DNA of 64,000 bases, taken from an uncultured Prevotellaceae bacterium. GTDB lineage: Bacteria > Bacteroidota > Bacteroidia > Bacteroidales > Muribaculaceae. Positions 17,701-25,227 of the stretch are shown in pieces. A program made the position numbers and the translations under genes. The DNA lies in the NCBI GenBank assembly GCA_900318345.1, contig ONKD01000001.1, positions 62,001 through 126,000 on the forward strand, read 5' to 3'. Below the pieces are notes generated by a model. The model had not been told where the DNA came from. It worked only from the letters and a program-made list of their open reading frames with translations, and ran no database searches. Each line of letters begins with the position of its first letter. Position 1 is the stretch's first letter.

Positions 17701-18639
17701 CGGTACGTAATCAATACCCACAATGTTAGTGAACTCTTTCCAATATTCTGCGGATTTATAATTATCCAAAGCGTTATATGGTACGTATAATGTAGCACCA
17801 TAACAACCACTGAATGTCATAGAAGTCACTGTTGCGGGTACCAATGCAAAACTATAAATCTCAGTTAGGCTCTCGCACATAAAGAACGCCCTGTAGCCAA
17901 TGTTTGTGACGGAGTTGCCAATGCTGACACCGGTCAGGCCGCTGCAGCCAAAAAACGCATTGTCACCGATGGTAGTGACGGAGTTGGGGATGGTGATGCT
18001 GGTAAGTCCGCTGCAGCCCGAAAAAGCCTCTTCACCGATGGTTGTAACCGAGTTAGGGATAGTGATGCTAGCCAGACCGATAAGGTTACCGAACGCAGAC
18101 CCTGCAATACCGAGAGTACCATCCCTTATGATAATGCTTGCTCCGCTTGGCATCGTGCCCTTGTAATCGCATGCCACAAGACCGGCATATACTATACCAT
18201 TAGGCTGATTATTATACCATTCCGTGCCATAAAACGCTTCGCTACCGATGGAGGTGATGGAGTTGGGGATAGTAATATTAGCAAGGCCGCTGCAATTCGT
18301 GAACGCCCAACCACCAATTGAGGTGACGGAGTTGGGGATAGTGATGCTGGTAAGGTTGCTGCAAGCATAAAAAGCAGCGAAACCGATCGATGTAACTGAG
18401 TAAGTAGATCCGTTATAGGTTACAGTTGAAGGGATTATTACGTTTCCGCTATATTCATTTGAAGACCAGTCGTATTCATCTATTCCTTTATACGTAACAG
18501 TCGCCTCGTTACCATTGATGTTATAGTAGATACCATCGACTTCAAAGTCGTAGGCGTAAGCGGTTGTGAATGAACAGAGTATTGCCAAGAAGAGGGCAAA
18601 CTTCAGGTAACGGGAAAAATGGGTTGGTTTCATAGTCAT
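14758..18639 (-). CDS. Giant secreted BspA-like LRR protein with BIG2, dockerin-like and FGE-fold domains
   Basis: This 1293-residue mosaic has a signal peptide (to about residue 29). Three blocks follow that open with a DFEVDGIYYN-like segment (near 31, 317 and 600) and carry BspA/TpLRR repeats of the type LTSITIPNSVTSIG. After them come a BIG2 Ig-like domain (LTLNKDSAELLVDEQLTLNA...ITWESSNPSVATV), two dockerin-like loops (DVDGDGFVKIDD, DINYDGVVSIAD) and an FGE fold to the end. Both FGE catalytic Cys positions are lost (GGSWYSGANTA). BspA-type LRRs are known adhesins in related oral species, so surface adhesion is inferred. The middle of the gene (about 16380-17760) looks clearly more AT-rich than the 3' part. 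A start at 18633 is equally possible. Confidence 0.88.
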   Translation of the reverse strand: MTMKPTHFSRYLKFALFLAILCSFTTAYAYDFEVDGIYYNINGNEATVTYKGIDEYDWSSNEYSGNVIIPSTVTYNGSTYSVTSIGFAAFYACSNLTSITIPNSVTSIGGWAFTNCSGLANITIPNSITSIGSEAFYGTEWYNNQPNGIVYAGLVACDYKGTMPSGASIIIRDGTLGIAGSAFGNLIGLASITIPNSVTTIGEEAFSGCSGLTSITIPNSVTTIGDNAFFGCSGLTGVSIGNSVTNIGYRAFFMCESLTEIYSFALVPATVTSMTFSGCYGATLYVPYNALDNYKSAEYWKEFTNIVGIDYVPQANFFEVDGIYYNITSETNHTVEVTYKDNNYASYSGEVIIPSTITYNGTTYTVTAIGDSAFYNSNGVTDLTIPETVSFIGECAFYGCHPNTMTCLAMEPPTLNNSFDEWRMIRYDYWCTSDPMYILYVRPEAFNNYYRYDDLWSDWLNYFNFTLQTNGERTSAESISFDVYERFSMYDGRFLHAVIYVYGAFELYINQGGWVNYYEYISDNDGYGGIYIDGDMAAMGYNTYNVWAVQVEYGKLPSDEVEYTYTAPTYSPGAYYDTNYSPYDFIVDGISYRRLNNNSVAVAPDVDITTHHPVQYDGEDSECFCHGLYNGHITIPNTIEYDGNTYDVTSIDRYTFGNDGEYEYGWQKKESNQDLSSSSKYNEGDFAFYYGPVENRNLTSIILPNSITEINSCAFYNCSNLEQITIPNSVTNIGKNAFYGCDRIKYFHITGDGAWSGGALDVAVQRLDIASGITAIPGLKVNPREVYCYAKVPPTCDENTFTDYTGTLHVPESSLAVYFTAPYWCNFANIVGDAAELTDLTLNKDSAELLVDEQLTLNATIQPANANIDSITWESSNPSVATVTNDGVVTAKSLGECDIIVTCLDKRDTCHVKVVEQVTTITLDQHRASLLPNHILTLTPTVTPVPTDLVVTSSNPSVAAARLANGKVQVVGVSVGTAIIKVASADGNAVADSCFVNVYTEAGDVDGDGFVKIDDVTALIDHLLGSNSSIDVGNADINYDGVVSIADVTGLIDYLLGGGASMSTRETFTVNGVNFTMIRVPAGTFMMGATEEQGSDANSWEKPVHEVTLTSSYLIGETEVTQELWLAVMGTNPSKHEGSLQKPVENVSWLDCQEFISRLNELTGLSFRMPTEAEWEYAARGANRSRGYKYAGSDDIADVGNVSSSTTMPVGSLQPNELNIYDMSGNVDEWVWDLFGYYTSEPQIDPTGPADGGSDHMYRGGSWYSGANTARVSYRFFRASTFKRGTMGLRLAL

Positions 18640-18684
18640 TCGGGTAATGATTGGTTACTATTCTGGGAATTGATGCAAACACGG

Positions 18685-18692
18685 CAAATTTA
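18685..18692 (-). promoter_or_regulatory. -7 promoter box for the LRR/FGE gene
   Basis: The minus strand reads TAAATTTG, 45 nt before the ATG at 18639. Confidence 0.55.
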
Positions 18693-18761
18693 CGGAAAAA
18701 AATCGATATAGCGAAAGACAATCACAAAAATCGTTTCAAAAACTACAAATTGGACTAATTG

Positions 18762-18955
18762 GGCTGCCGCACTTTTTTAAAAACTACGGATTTATCTGAT
18801 TTTTCTGAGGGCATCAGCACTCTTAACGGTCCACGAATTGAACCAATTAATCGAAGACATCGCACGTCGAATTTTCACGTGAATTGTCGTGAATTAGCCA
18901 TTAATTAATGGTCAATTCGTGGTAATTACATGTAAAAAAAAGGATTGCTCGCTGA
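18762..18955. repeat. Direct repeat copy B (intergenic, ~190 bp)
   Basis: Partner of copy A at 14524-14720, with the same order of blocks, small indels and scattered substitutions. It ends next to the GCTCGC hairpin, as copy A ends next to its own GCTC-containing hairpin. The repeat units therefore seem to end at terminators. Confidence 0.8.
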
Positions 18956-18962
18956 GCGAGCA
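18933..18962 (-). terminator. Intrinsic terminator of the metallophosphatase gene
   Basis: TGCTCGC-TGA-GCGAGCA (18946-18962) is a perfect 7-bp hairpin. On the minus strand it is followed by ATCC and a run of eight Ts. It is about 200 bp beyond the stop at 19161. Confidence 0.65.
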
Positions 18963-19160
18963 GGTTATAGGCTTTAGGGGTTAGGTTTTAGTAGGCATTC
19001 GCACTCTCATAACTGTCCGCTAATTTCGCGAATTGAACTAGTTTTGGCATCCGCGTCCAAACCCCGCGCTAAGGCGCGAAGCCGCTAATGTCTTGGTCTT
19101 GAAGAAGAAAGACAATTGTAGCTATTAACTATTAACTGTTCACTATTAATTGTTAACTGT

Positions 19161-20525
19161 TCACTTCTTTCGGTTGAGGTAGTCGCGGATACGGTCGGCG
19201 AATTTGCGGTCTTTTTTGTTGGCGGGATCGGGCGTGAAATCCATGTTCTCGGGGATGTTCTTGCCCAGGTCGATGACAGGACGCCAGTTGGCCCTCTTGT
19301 CCGGGTTCATGACGATCATCAGCGAATCGTAGAGGGCATGTGTATTAGCGTCATAGGTCGCCATCGCCAGGGTGTCGCCGTGGACGTTCACCGTCTGGTA
19401 GTAGCGGCCAGAAATGCCAAAGCGGTCAAAATGCTCGTCAAAATAGATGCGGTAGTTCTTGGGGGAACAGTGGCTGACGGTATAGACCGGGGCTGACGGG
19501 GCGCCATTCTTATAATGACCAGTCATGCGGGCATAGGCGTGCTCATGCCCCTGCAGCACGAGGTCAACGCCATATTGATGCACCAGGTCGTCGAACAGCC
19601 AGCGCTGGATGATGTTGTTCTTGCCCTTGATGGAATACAACGGATGGTGGAGGACAAGGATCTTCCACTTGGCAGTGCTCTGACGCAACTGTTCTTCAAG
19701 CCACTGGCGCTGAGTCCACAGATAGGGGAACTCACGGTTGCTGTCAAGCACAAAAATCTGAGCATTGCCATAATTCAAGGTATAGACCATGTTGTCCTCG
19801 ACCTTGGAGTCCAGGAAATAAGAGAAGACGAGCGGGAAACGGCGCTCAAGGCGCTGAATGACACCCTTAAGGTAGTCGTGGTTACCCGTCACGTTAAGGA
19901 TGGGTATGGACTGGCCGATGCTGTCAAGCGTGCGGAAGGTCTCGACCCAATACTGATTGGCCGGGCGCTCGATCAAGTCACCACCACACACGAGAAATTC
20001 GCAATCGGGATGATGCCCGAGCGCACCACGCAAGAGGCTGTTTGCGATGCCCCCGATGGTGTCCTGGACATCGCCCACAAACAAGAAAGAGAAGCGGTCA
20101 CGACCCGCAGCATGAGTTTGGAAATCATACCAATCGGACGCATGGCCATCGGTCACGGCACAATAACGGTATCGGACATTGGGTTGCAGATGGTGCAGAC
20201 GAGCGACATAGTAGGCGGCCTTGCCGTTGCGTGAGGCAAAGACCTCGCCTTGGGCCTCGATGCGCAGCGTGTCACCTTGCTCGACATTGACCAATTCCAG
20301 GAAAGATGGTCTCAAAACGGTGTCGCATTGCCAGCTGACGTTGCGGGAGAACTCGTTTTCATCACCAAAGGTGAGTAACACATTTGATGGTGTCGAGAAC
20401 GGCTCGGCTGCCAACTCGGGCTCGTTGCCAAACCACACATGCCACCGAGTCGCCACCCACACAGCCAGAGCAATCGTGAGCAGCAAGAGGACCAATCGCT
20501 TGATATTTTTTTGCCTTGTTTTCAT
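19161..20525 (-). CDS. Membrane-anchored/secreted purple acid phosphatase-like metallophosphoesterase
   Basis: This protein of about 454 residues has one N-terminal hydrophobic segment (LVLLLLTIALAVWVATRW), a purple-acid-phosphatase-type N-terminal beta domain (VRYRYCAVTDG), and a calcineurin-like phosphoesterase domain. The metal motifs are in order: FVGDVQD, CGGDLIE, VTGNHDY, VLHHPLY and LQGHEHAY. It is probably a periplasmic or surface phosphatase. The upstream in-frame ATG at 20537 lies inside the -7 box, so the ATG at 20525 (MKTRQKN) is chosen. Confidence 0.86.
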   Translation of the reverse strand: MKTRQKNIKRLVLLLLTIALAVWVATRWHVWFGNEPELAAEPFSTPSNVLLTFGDENEFSRNVSWQCDTVLRPSFLELVNVEQGDTLRIEAQGEVFASRNGKAAYYVARLHHLQPNVRYRYCAVTDGHASDWYDFQTHAAGRDRFSFLFVGDVQDTIGGIANSLLRGALGHHPDCEFLVCGGDLIERPANQYWVETFRTLDSIGQSIPILNVTGNHDYLKGVIQRLERRFPLVFSYFLDSKVEDNMVYTLNYGNAQIFVLDSNREFPYLWTQRQWLEEQLRQSTAKWKILVLHHPLYSIKGKNNIIQRWLFDDLVHQYGVDLVLQGHEHAYARMTGHYKNGAPSAPVYTVSHCSPKNYRIYFDEHFDRFGISGRYYQTVNVHGDTLAMATYDANTHALYDSLMIVMNPDKRANWRPVIDLGKNIPENMDFTPDPANKKDRKFADRIRDYLNRKK

Positions 20526-20534
20526 TTTGTGGTG

Positions 20535-20542
20535 CAAAATTA
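20535..20542 (-). promoter_or_regulatory. -7 promoter box for the metallophosphatase gene
   Basis: The minus strand reads TAATTTTG, 9 nt before the chosen ATG at 20525. It overlaps the alternative start at 20537, which it therefore excludes. Confidence 0.6.
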
Positions 20543-20587
20543 ATGAAATGGTTTTAGGTATTAGGCATTAGGCATTAGGTTTTTTAC

Positions 20588-20595
20588 TACTTTTG
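20588..20595 (+). promoter_or_regulatory. -7 promoter box 4 nt before the LtaS-like gene (likely leaderless)
   Basis: TACTTTTG ends 4 nt before the ATG at 20600. It sits at the end of a TTAGG-rich stretch (20551-20579). Confidence 0.6.
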
Positions 20596-20599
20596 TGGC

Positions 20600-22603
20600 A
20601 TGAAACGACATTTTTCTTTTTCCAATATACCCCTAACCGCTGTGCTATGGGACCTGGTAGTGATTTATTGTGCCTATACCCTGTGCCGCGCTGTTTTCCT
20701 CATGCTCAACTGGTCGCTGTTCGCCGGATCATTGACCTTTGGACACGGGCTGGAACTATTCGGGGCAGGACTGCTGTTTGACACACCAGCCATCCTTTAC
20801 ACCAATGCGGTGATTATTTTGATGCTCCTGCTGCCACTACACTGGAAGGAATGCCCCGCGTTCTACCGTGTGGCACGATGGATCTATACCATCGTCAACA
20901 GCATTGCGGTGTGTATGAACCTGATGGACTGCGTCTATTTCCCCTTCACGGGCAAACGCACGACAGCATCTGTATTCGCCGAGTTCAGTAACGAGGAGAC
21001 CGGAGAAATGCTCAAGATTTTTGGTGGGCAGTTCCTGAGTCACTGGTATCTGGTGCTGCTGGCAGCGATTGTTACATGGTTATTCTGGAGGTTGTTTCAG
21101 CCAAGGGGAAACGGAGAGAACGGAAGAGATGGATGTAACGGAAAATATAGCGTCTCAACATACTATGTGGTTCAGGTTATCTCGTTGCTGGTGGCTATCC
21201 CTTTGTGCATTGGGGCTATACGTGGCGGATTCACCAAGGCGACACGTCCCATCACCATCAGCAATGCCAATCAGTACGTCAATCGCCCGGTTGAGACGGG
21301 CATCGTCCTGAATACACCGTTTTCCATCATGCGGACGTTGAAAAAGACGCCCTTTGTCGTTCCCGACTATATGAGCGACGAGGAGGCGAGTGCCCTCTAT
21401 ACCCCACTCCACACGCCCGCTGACAGTGCCGCATTCACGCCCCGCAATGTCGTTGTGGTGATATTGGAGAGTTTCAGCAAGCAACACATCGGGTTCTATA
21501 ACAAAACGCTGAGAAACGGCACATACAAGGGTTTCACGCCATTCCTCGATTCGCTGCTGACGACCAGCGCGATGACCTACCGTTACTCCTATGCTAACGG
21601 ACGCAAGAGCATCGAGGGCATGCCATCGGTGCTGTCGTCGTTGCCCAACTTTGTCGAGCCGCTGTTTCTTACACCCGCATCGCTGAACACCATGTCGGGC
21701 CTGGCACGGGAATTGGGCGAGAACAAGGGTTACACCACCGCCTTTTTCCATGGGGCGCAGAACGGCTCGATGGGCTTCCAAGCTTTTGCTCGAGCCACTG
21801 GTTTCCAGCGCTATTACGGTCGAGATGAGTATAATGCCGACCCTAATTTCAACGGTGATGCTGACTTTGACGGCACGTGGGCTATCTGGGACGAGGAGTT
21901 TTTCCAGTTCTTCGCCGAGCAAATGAGCCAGATGAAAGAGCCGTTCATGACAGCATTGTTCAGCGCGTCATCCCATGACCCGTTTGTCGTGCCCAAGAAG
22001 TATCAGGGGCATTTCCCGCAGGGTGAGCGCCCCTTGCAGCAATGCATCGCCTATACCGATTATGCCTTGAAACGCTTCTTTGAGACCGCCAGTAAGCAGC
22101 CGTGGTTCAAGAACACGCTGTTTGTCATCACGGCCGACCACGTGAGCCAGCAAATTGACCCATTCTACTGCACGTCGCTGGGCAACTACAGTGTGCCCAT
22201 CATTTTCTATGCCCCAAGCGACCAGTCATTGCACGGCTATGATGAGGAGCGTGTTGTCGAACAGATCGATATCATGCCCACCGTGCTGGGTTACCTGCAC
22301 TATGACGTGCCTTTCATCGCCTTCGGGTTCGACCTGTTCAATACTCCGTCCAATGAGGGTTTAGCGCTACACTGGTTGCCCGAGTCGAGTGGCTATGAAT
22401 ATGTTTGGGGTGATTATGCGTTGCAGTTCGACGGCAAGGATGTGACGGCGGCCTACACATTCCGCACCGACTCCACCTTTAGCCACAACGTGCTGAACAC
22501 CATGCCGCACGCCACACGCGACCACATGGAGCGCCAGATGAAATCCATCATCCAGCAATACATGCAGCGCATGACAAGCGACAATCTGGTTGTCAAGAAG
22601 TAA
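20600..22603 (+). CDS. LtaS/MdoB-type membrane phosphoglycerol or phosphoethanolamine transferase (alkaline phosphatase superfamily)
   Basis: This 667-residue protein has about five N-terminal membrane helices (roughly residues 12-36, 52-80, 90-112, 145-166, 185-205) and a large extracytoplasmic sulfatase-fold domain. Metal and active-site candidates are Glu290 (VVILESFSK), Ser337 (ANGRKSIEGMPS, where LtaS-type enzymes have Thr) and Asp513-His514 (ITADHVSQ). Such enzymes move polar head groups from phospholipids to glycans or lipids in the periplasm. The substrate in a diderm Bacteroidete cannot be read from sequence. It is divergent from the metallophosphatase and convergent with the serine hydrolase, with 1 bp between stops. 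Confidence 0.85.
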   Translation: MKRHFSFSNIPLTAVLWDLVVIYCAYTLCRAVFLMLNWSLFAGSLTFGHGLELFGAGLLFDTPAILYTNAVIILMLLLPLHWKECPAFYRVARWIYTIVNSIAVCMNLMDCVYFPFTGKRTTASVFAEFSNEETGEMLKIFGGQFLSHWYLVLLAAIVTWLFWRLFQPRGNGENGRDGCNGKYSVSTYYVVQVISLLVAIPLCIGAIRGGFTKATRPITISNANQYVNRPVETGIVLNTPFSIMRTLKKTPFVVPDYMSDEEASALYTPLHTPADSAAFTPRNVVVVILESFSKQHIGFYNKTLRNGTYKGFTPFLDSLLTTSAMTYRYSYANGRKSIEGMPSVLSSLPNFVEPLFLTPASLNTMSGLARELGENKGYTTAFFHGAQNGSMGFQAFARATGFQRYYGRDEYNADPNFNGDADFDGTWAIWDEEFFQFFAEQMSQMKEPFMTALFSASSHDPFVVPKKYQGHFPQGERPLQQCIAYTDYALKRFFETASKQPWFKNTLFVITADHVSQQIDPFYCTSLGNYSVPIIFYAPSDQSLHGYDEERVVEQIDIMPTVLGYLHYDVPFIAFGFDLFNTPSNEGLALHWLPESSGYEYVWGDYALQFDGKDVTAAYTFRTDSTFSHNVLNTMPHATRDHMERQMKSIIQQYMQRMTSDNLVVKK

Positions 22604-22604
22604 C

Positions 22605-23723
22605 TTACTTGAAGTCTAATCCGAGGATGTGGTAGACCTGGTTGACCATGCCCAGGCGGTCGATGTCGGGACGGGTCGAGAAGAACAGGAAAATGAGGTC
22701 ACGGGCGGGAATCTTGCCAGCATAGATGGTGAAACCGCCATTGTCACCCAAGTGATAAACATGGGTGGGCAGATTAGGCACGTCCTGCACGAAAAAGCCG
22801 TAGCCATAACCCGTGTGAGGCTGGTAGCCATACTCGGCATCCTGTGGAATCATAATCCATGGGTGATAAGCCATGAGTTTGCTGGCTGAGGTCCATACCC
22901 GATTGTCACGCAGGGCACGCTCCCAGTTCACAAAATCGTTGATGGAGCAATAGAGGGCGCCATCGGCCTTGGTGGCAAAGAAAGTCTCCTCGCCATAATC
23001 ATACTCCTTCCACAGCCCGCTGTCGTCACGCTCGTAGCCATGGGCCATGTGGGCAATATTGCGGTCAGGTTCAAAATAGCGACAATGTTTCATTCCAGCC
23101 TTGTCAAAGACGTTCTCCTGCATATAGGTCTCGAAGGGGATGCCCGTTGCACGCTCTACAATCTGGTAAATCAACTGGAATGTTGGGTTGATGTACTCAT
23201 ATTGAGTGCCAGGATGGAAGTTGAGGTGATCGAGCGTTTTCATATACCCCACTGAGGCCACATCGGTGCTGTAGAGCACAAAATCGCGGTCATGGCGGTC
23301 ACGCGCATCGGGTATGCCCGAGGTGTGGCTCATGATGTGATGCAGAGTAATGTCCTTGAAGAACGGGGCTTTAAACTCGGGGAAGAACTTGAACAGCGAG
23401 TCTTTTAACGACAGTTTGCGCTGCTCGGCCAATTGCAGCAAAGCCACTGCCGAGAACTGCTTAGACACCGAAGCGATGCAGAAATTGGTCTCAAAGGAGA
23501 CTGGCTCGTGGGTCACCATGTCGGCAACACCAAAGCAGCGGCTGTAGAGCGTGTCATTGCCCTGCATGATCAATACCGCCGCCCCTGGCTCGGCAGGATT
23601 ATTATACACTGCGCCAAACACCTCATCGATGCGGCGTGTCATCTCGTCATTTCTCATCGTTTGAGCCTGTGTGCTGATGGCAACCACCACCAGCGATAAA
23701 ATCATCATTATCTTTTTCATCAT
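22605..23723 (-). CDS. Secreted class C beta-lactamase-family serine hydrolase
   Basis: The 372-residue protein has a signal peptide (MMKKIMMILSLVVVAISTQAQ). Its active-site elements are Ser85-x-x-Lys88 (ASVSKQF), a Y-x-N motif in YEYINPTF and a late HLGDNGG that fits the third (HxG) motif. Members include esterases, D-aminopeptidases and penicillin-binding proteins. Sequence alone does not show true beta-lactamase activity. Start codons at 23723 and 23720 are both possible. The -7 box ends 4 nt upstream of the first, so the transcript is likely leaderless or nearly so. Confidence 0.86.
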   Translation of the reverse strand: MMKKIMMILSLVVVAISTQAQTMRNDEMTRRIDEVFGAVYNNPAEPGAAVLIMQGNDTLYSRCFGVADMVTHEPVSFETNFCIASVSKQFSAVALLQLAEQRKLSLKDSLFKFFPEFKAPFFKDITLHHIMSHTSGIPDARDRHDRDFVLYSTDVASVGYMKTLDHLNFHPGTQYEYINPTFQLIYQIVERATGIPFETYMQENVFDKAGMKHCRYFEPDRNIAHMAHGYERDDSGLWKEYDYGEETFFATKADGALYCSINDFVNWERALRDNRVWTSASKLMAYHPWIMIPQDAEYGYQPHTGYGYGFFVQDVPNLPTHVYHLGDNGGFTIYAGKIPARDLIFLFFSTRPDIDRLGMVNQVYHILGLDFK

Positions 23724-23727
23724 CTGG

Positions 23728-23735
23728 CAAAATTA
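23728..23735 (-). promoter_or_regulatory. -7 promoter box 4 nt before the serine hydrolase (likely leaderless)
   Basis: The minus strand reads TAATTTTG immediately upstream of the ATG at 23723. Confidence 0.55.
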
Positions 23736-23872
23736 ATGCAAGTTAAGAGCAGAACAAAATGAAAAACGGAAATTTTCATTTTTTTATGCCGAAAAGACGC
23801 CTATTGTATTTAAGCAATATCATGGAGAGGCCTAATTTATCAACAATTAGTCTATAATTGGATATAAAGTTG

Positions 23873-23880
23873 TATCTTTG
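23873..23880 (+). promoter_or_regulatory. -7 promoter box for the B3/B4-YrdC operon
   Basis: TATCTTTG matches TAnnTTTG, 26 nt before the ATG at 23907. Confidence 0.6.
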
Positions 23881-23906
23881 CAGCGTTTTTTGAAAGTAAG
23901 ACAAAA

Positions 23907-24575
23907 ATGATCGAGGTAAAGATAGACCCAAGGATTCTGGAAGCATGTCCTGAAACCCGGATAGGGCTCATCAGTGCGACTGTTGTGAACAGGCCAACCT
24001 GTGATGAATTGTGGGCCGAAATCGAGAATGCCGCTGAGGAAATCAAGCAGCGATATGAGTTGCTGGAAATCAATCAGCGGCCTGCTATTGCTGCTACCAG
24101 TCACCTGTACAAGTCGCTCGGCAAGGATCCAAGTCGATACCGCGTGTCGAGCGAGGCTTTGTGCCGCCGCATCATCCGTGGCTTGGGCATCTATCGCCTG
24201 ACGACACTCATCGACGTCGTTAATCTGGTTTCCATCAAGAGCGGCTATGCCATCAGTGGCTTGGATGGTGACCGCATCGAGGGCAACACCCTCACCATGA
24301 GCGTGGGCACTGCCGATGACGTGTATAACGGCATTGGGCGTGGCTTGCTCAATATCGAAGGGATGCCCGTGTATCGTGATGCTGCAGGACCCATCGCCAC
24401 CCCCACAAGCGACGAAGAGCGCACCAAGTTTACTGAGGAGACCGTCAGAGCACAAATCAACATCAATGCATTTGCCCCCGAGATGCCGCTTGAAGATGCG
24501 GTGGAATGGATGGCAACACTGTTGAGGAAATATGCCGACGGGGCCAATGTGGAAACCTCAATCATTAGTTTCTAG
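23907..24575 (+). CDS. Stand-alone B3/B4 (PheRS beta-type tRNA-editing) domain protein
   Basis: This 222-residue protein consists of a single B3/B4 domain like that in the beta subunit of phenylalanyl-tRNA synthetase. Landmarks are the YKSLGKDPSRYRVSSEAL segment, the VVNLVSIKSGYAISGLD segment and the NIEGMPVYRDAAGPIATPTSD segment. In PheRS this domain hydrolyses mischarged Tyr-tRNA; free-standing copies are widespread but mostly uncharacterised. The next gene (YrdC family, tRNA modification) starts 12 bp later, so both may act on tRNA (inference). Confidence 0.85.
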   Translation: MIEVKIDPRILEACPETRIGLISATVVNRPTCDELWAEIENAAEEIKQRYELLEINQRPAIAATSHLYKSLGKDPSRYRVSSEALCRRIIRGLGIYRLTTLIDVVNLVSIKSGYAISGLDGDRIEGNTLTMSVGTADDVYNGIGRGLLNIEGMPVYRDAAGPIATPTSDEERTKFTEETVRAQININAFAPEMPLEDAVEWMATLLRKYADGANVETSIISF

Positions 24576-24587
24576 TTTAGTTTGATT

Positions 24588-25193
24588 ATGGAAATTTTAG
24601 AGATATTAGAAAACAACATCAACCAGCGTCACATCGACCAGGTGGTTGAAACGCTCAAGGAGGGAGGGCTTATCATCTATCCCACTGATACCGTTTATGC
24701 ATTGGGCTGCGATGCGCTCAACAACCAAGCCATTGAGCGCATTTGTGCCATCAAGGAGATGAAATCGGCCAAGACTAACCTGTCGATTATCTGTGACGAC
24801 ATTTCTCAGGTGGCTCAATTTGCCAAGTTTGATAACGTCCAGTTCAGACTGATGAAATCTAACTTGCCAGGACCGTTCACCTTTATCCTGCCTGCCTTGT
24901 CCAAATTGCCTAAAGCGTTCAAGGGCCGTCGTACCGTGGGCATCCGTATTCCCGACAATGAGATAGCCCTGGCCATCGTGAGAACTTTGGGTGGACCTAT
25001 CCTGACGACCTCGGTTCCCGGAGACGATGAGGACTATCGTTGTGAGCCCGGTTTGATGGCCGAAGCCTTCGAGTCAAAGGTTGATATCGTTATCGACTCA
25101 GGACGCGGACAGCTCATGCCCTCAACCATTGTGGACTGCACAGGTAGCGAGCCTGAAATCACCCGTCTGGGCAAAGGGAAACTGGTGAGCTGA
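24588..25193 (+). CDS. L-threonylcarbamoyladenylate synthase-type protein (YrdC/Sua5/YciO family)
   Basis: This 202-residue YrdC-fold protein shows EGGLIIYPTDTVYALGCDA near the N-terminus, the PGPFTFIL segment, GRRTVGIRIPDN and a final PSTIVDCTG. YrdC/Sua5 make threonylcarbamoyl-AMP for the t6A tRNA modification. The YciO subgroup is similar, so the exact role is probable rather than certain. The ATG at 24588 is chosen over an in-frame TTG 6 bp upstream. It follows the B3/B4 gene by 12 bp and precedes the thioredoxin-like gene by 34 bp, suggesting one operon. Confidence 0.88.
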   Translation: MEILEILENNINQRHIDQVVETLKEGGLIIYPTDTVYALGCDALNNQAIERICAIKEMKSAKTNLSIICDDISQVAQFAKFDNVQFRLMKSNLPGPFTFILPALSKLPKAFKGRRTVGIRIPDNEIALAIVRTLGGPILTTSVPGDDEDYRCEPGLMAEAFESKVDIVIDSGRGQLMPSTIVDCTGSEPEITRLGKGKLVS

Positions 25194-25227
25194 TCATCGA
25201 GAACTTACAGATTGAGATAATAAGATT

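Larger units (their letters stand above)
18640..19160. other. 521-bp spacer without a gene
   Basis: It contains the LRR gene promoter (18685-18692), direct repeat copy B (18762-18955), a terminator for the metallophosphatase gene (18933-18962) and TTAGG-rich sequence (18966-18992). Near 19132-19165 a 13-bp unit TTAACTGTTCACT occurs twice. No open reading frame of convincing coding character was seen. Confidence 0.8.

Noticed and set aside
14524-18955. Insertion sequence or composite transposon around the LRR gene
   Set aside because: The flanking repeats are direct, intergenic and lack a transposase or terminal inverted repeats. They are reported only as direct repeats.
4786-22603. FGE-fold proteins activating the LtaS-like sulfatase-fold enzyme
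   Set aside because: LtaS-type enzymes use Thr/Ser, not formylglycine, and the FGE folds lack the cysteines needed for catalysis.
22605-23723. Antibiotic-resistance AmpC beta-lactamase
   Set aside because: The fold and motifs fit the broad serine hydrolase family, but nothing shows true beta-lactamase specificity.
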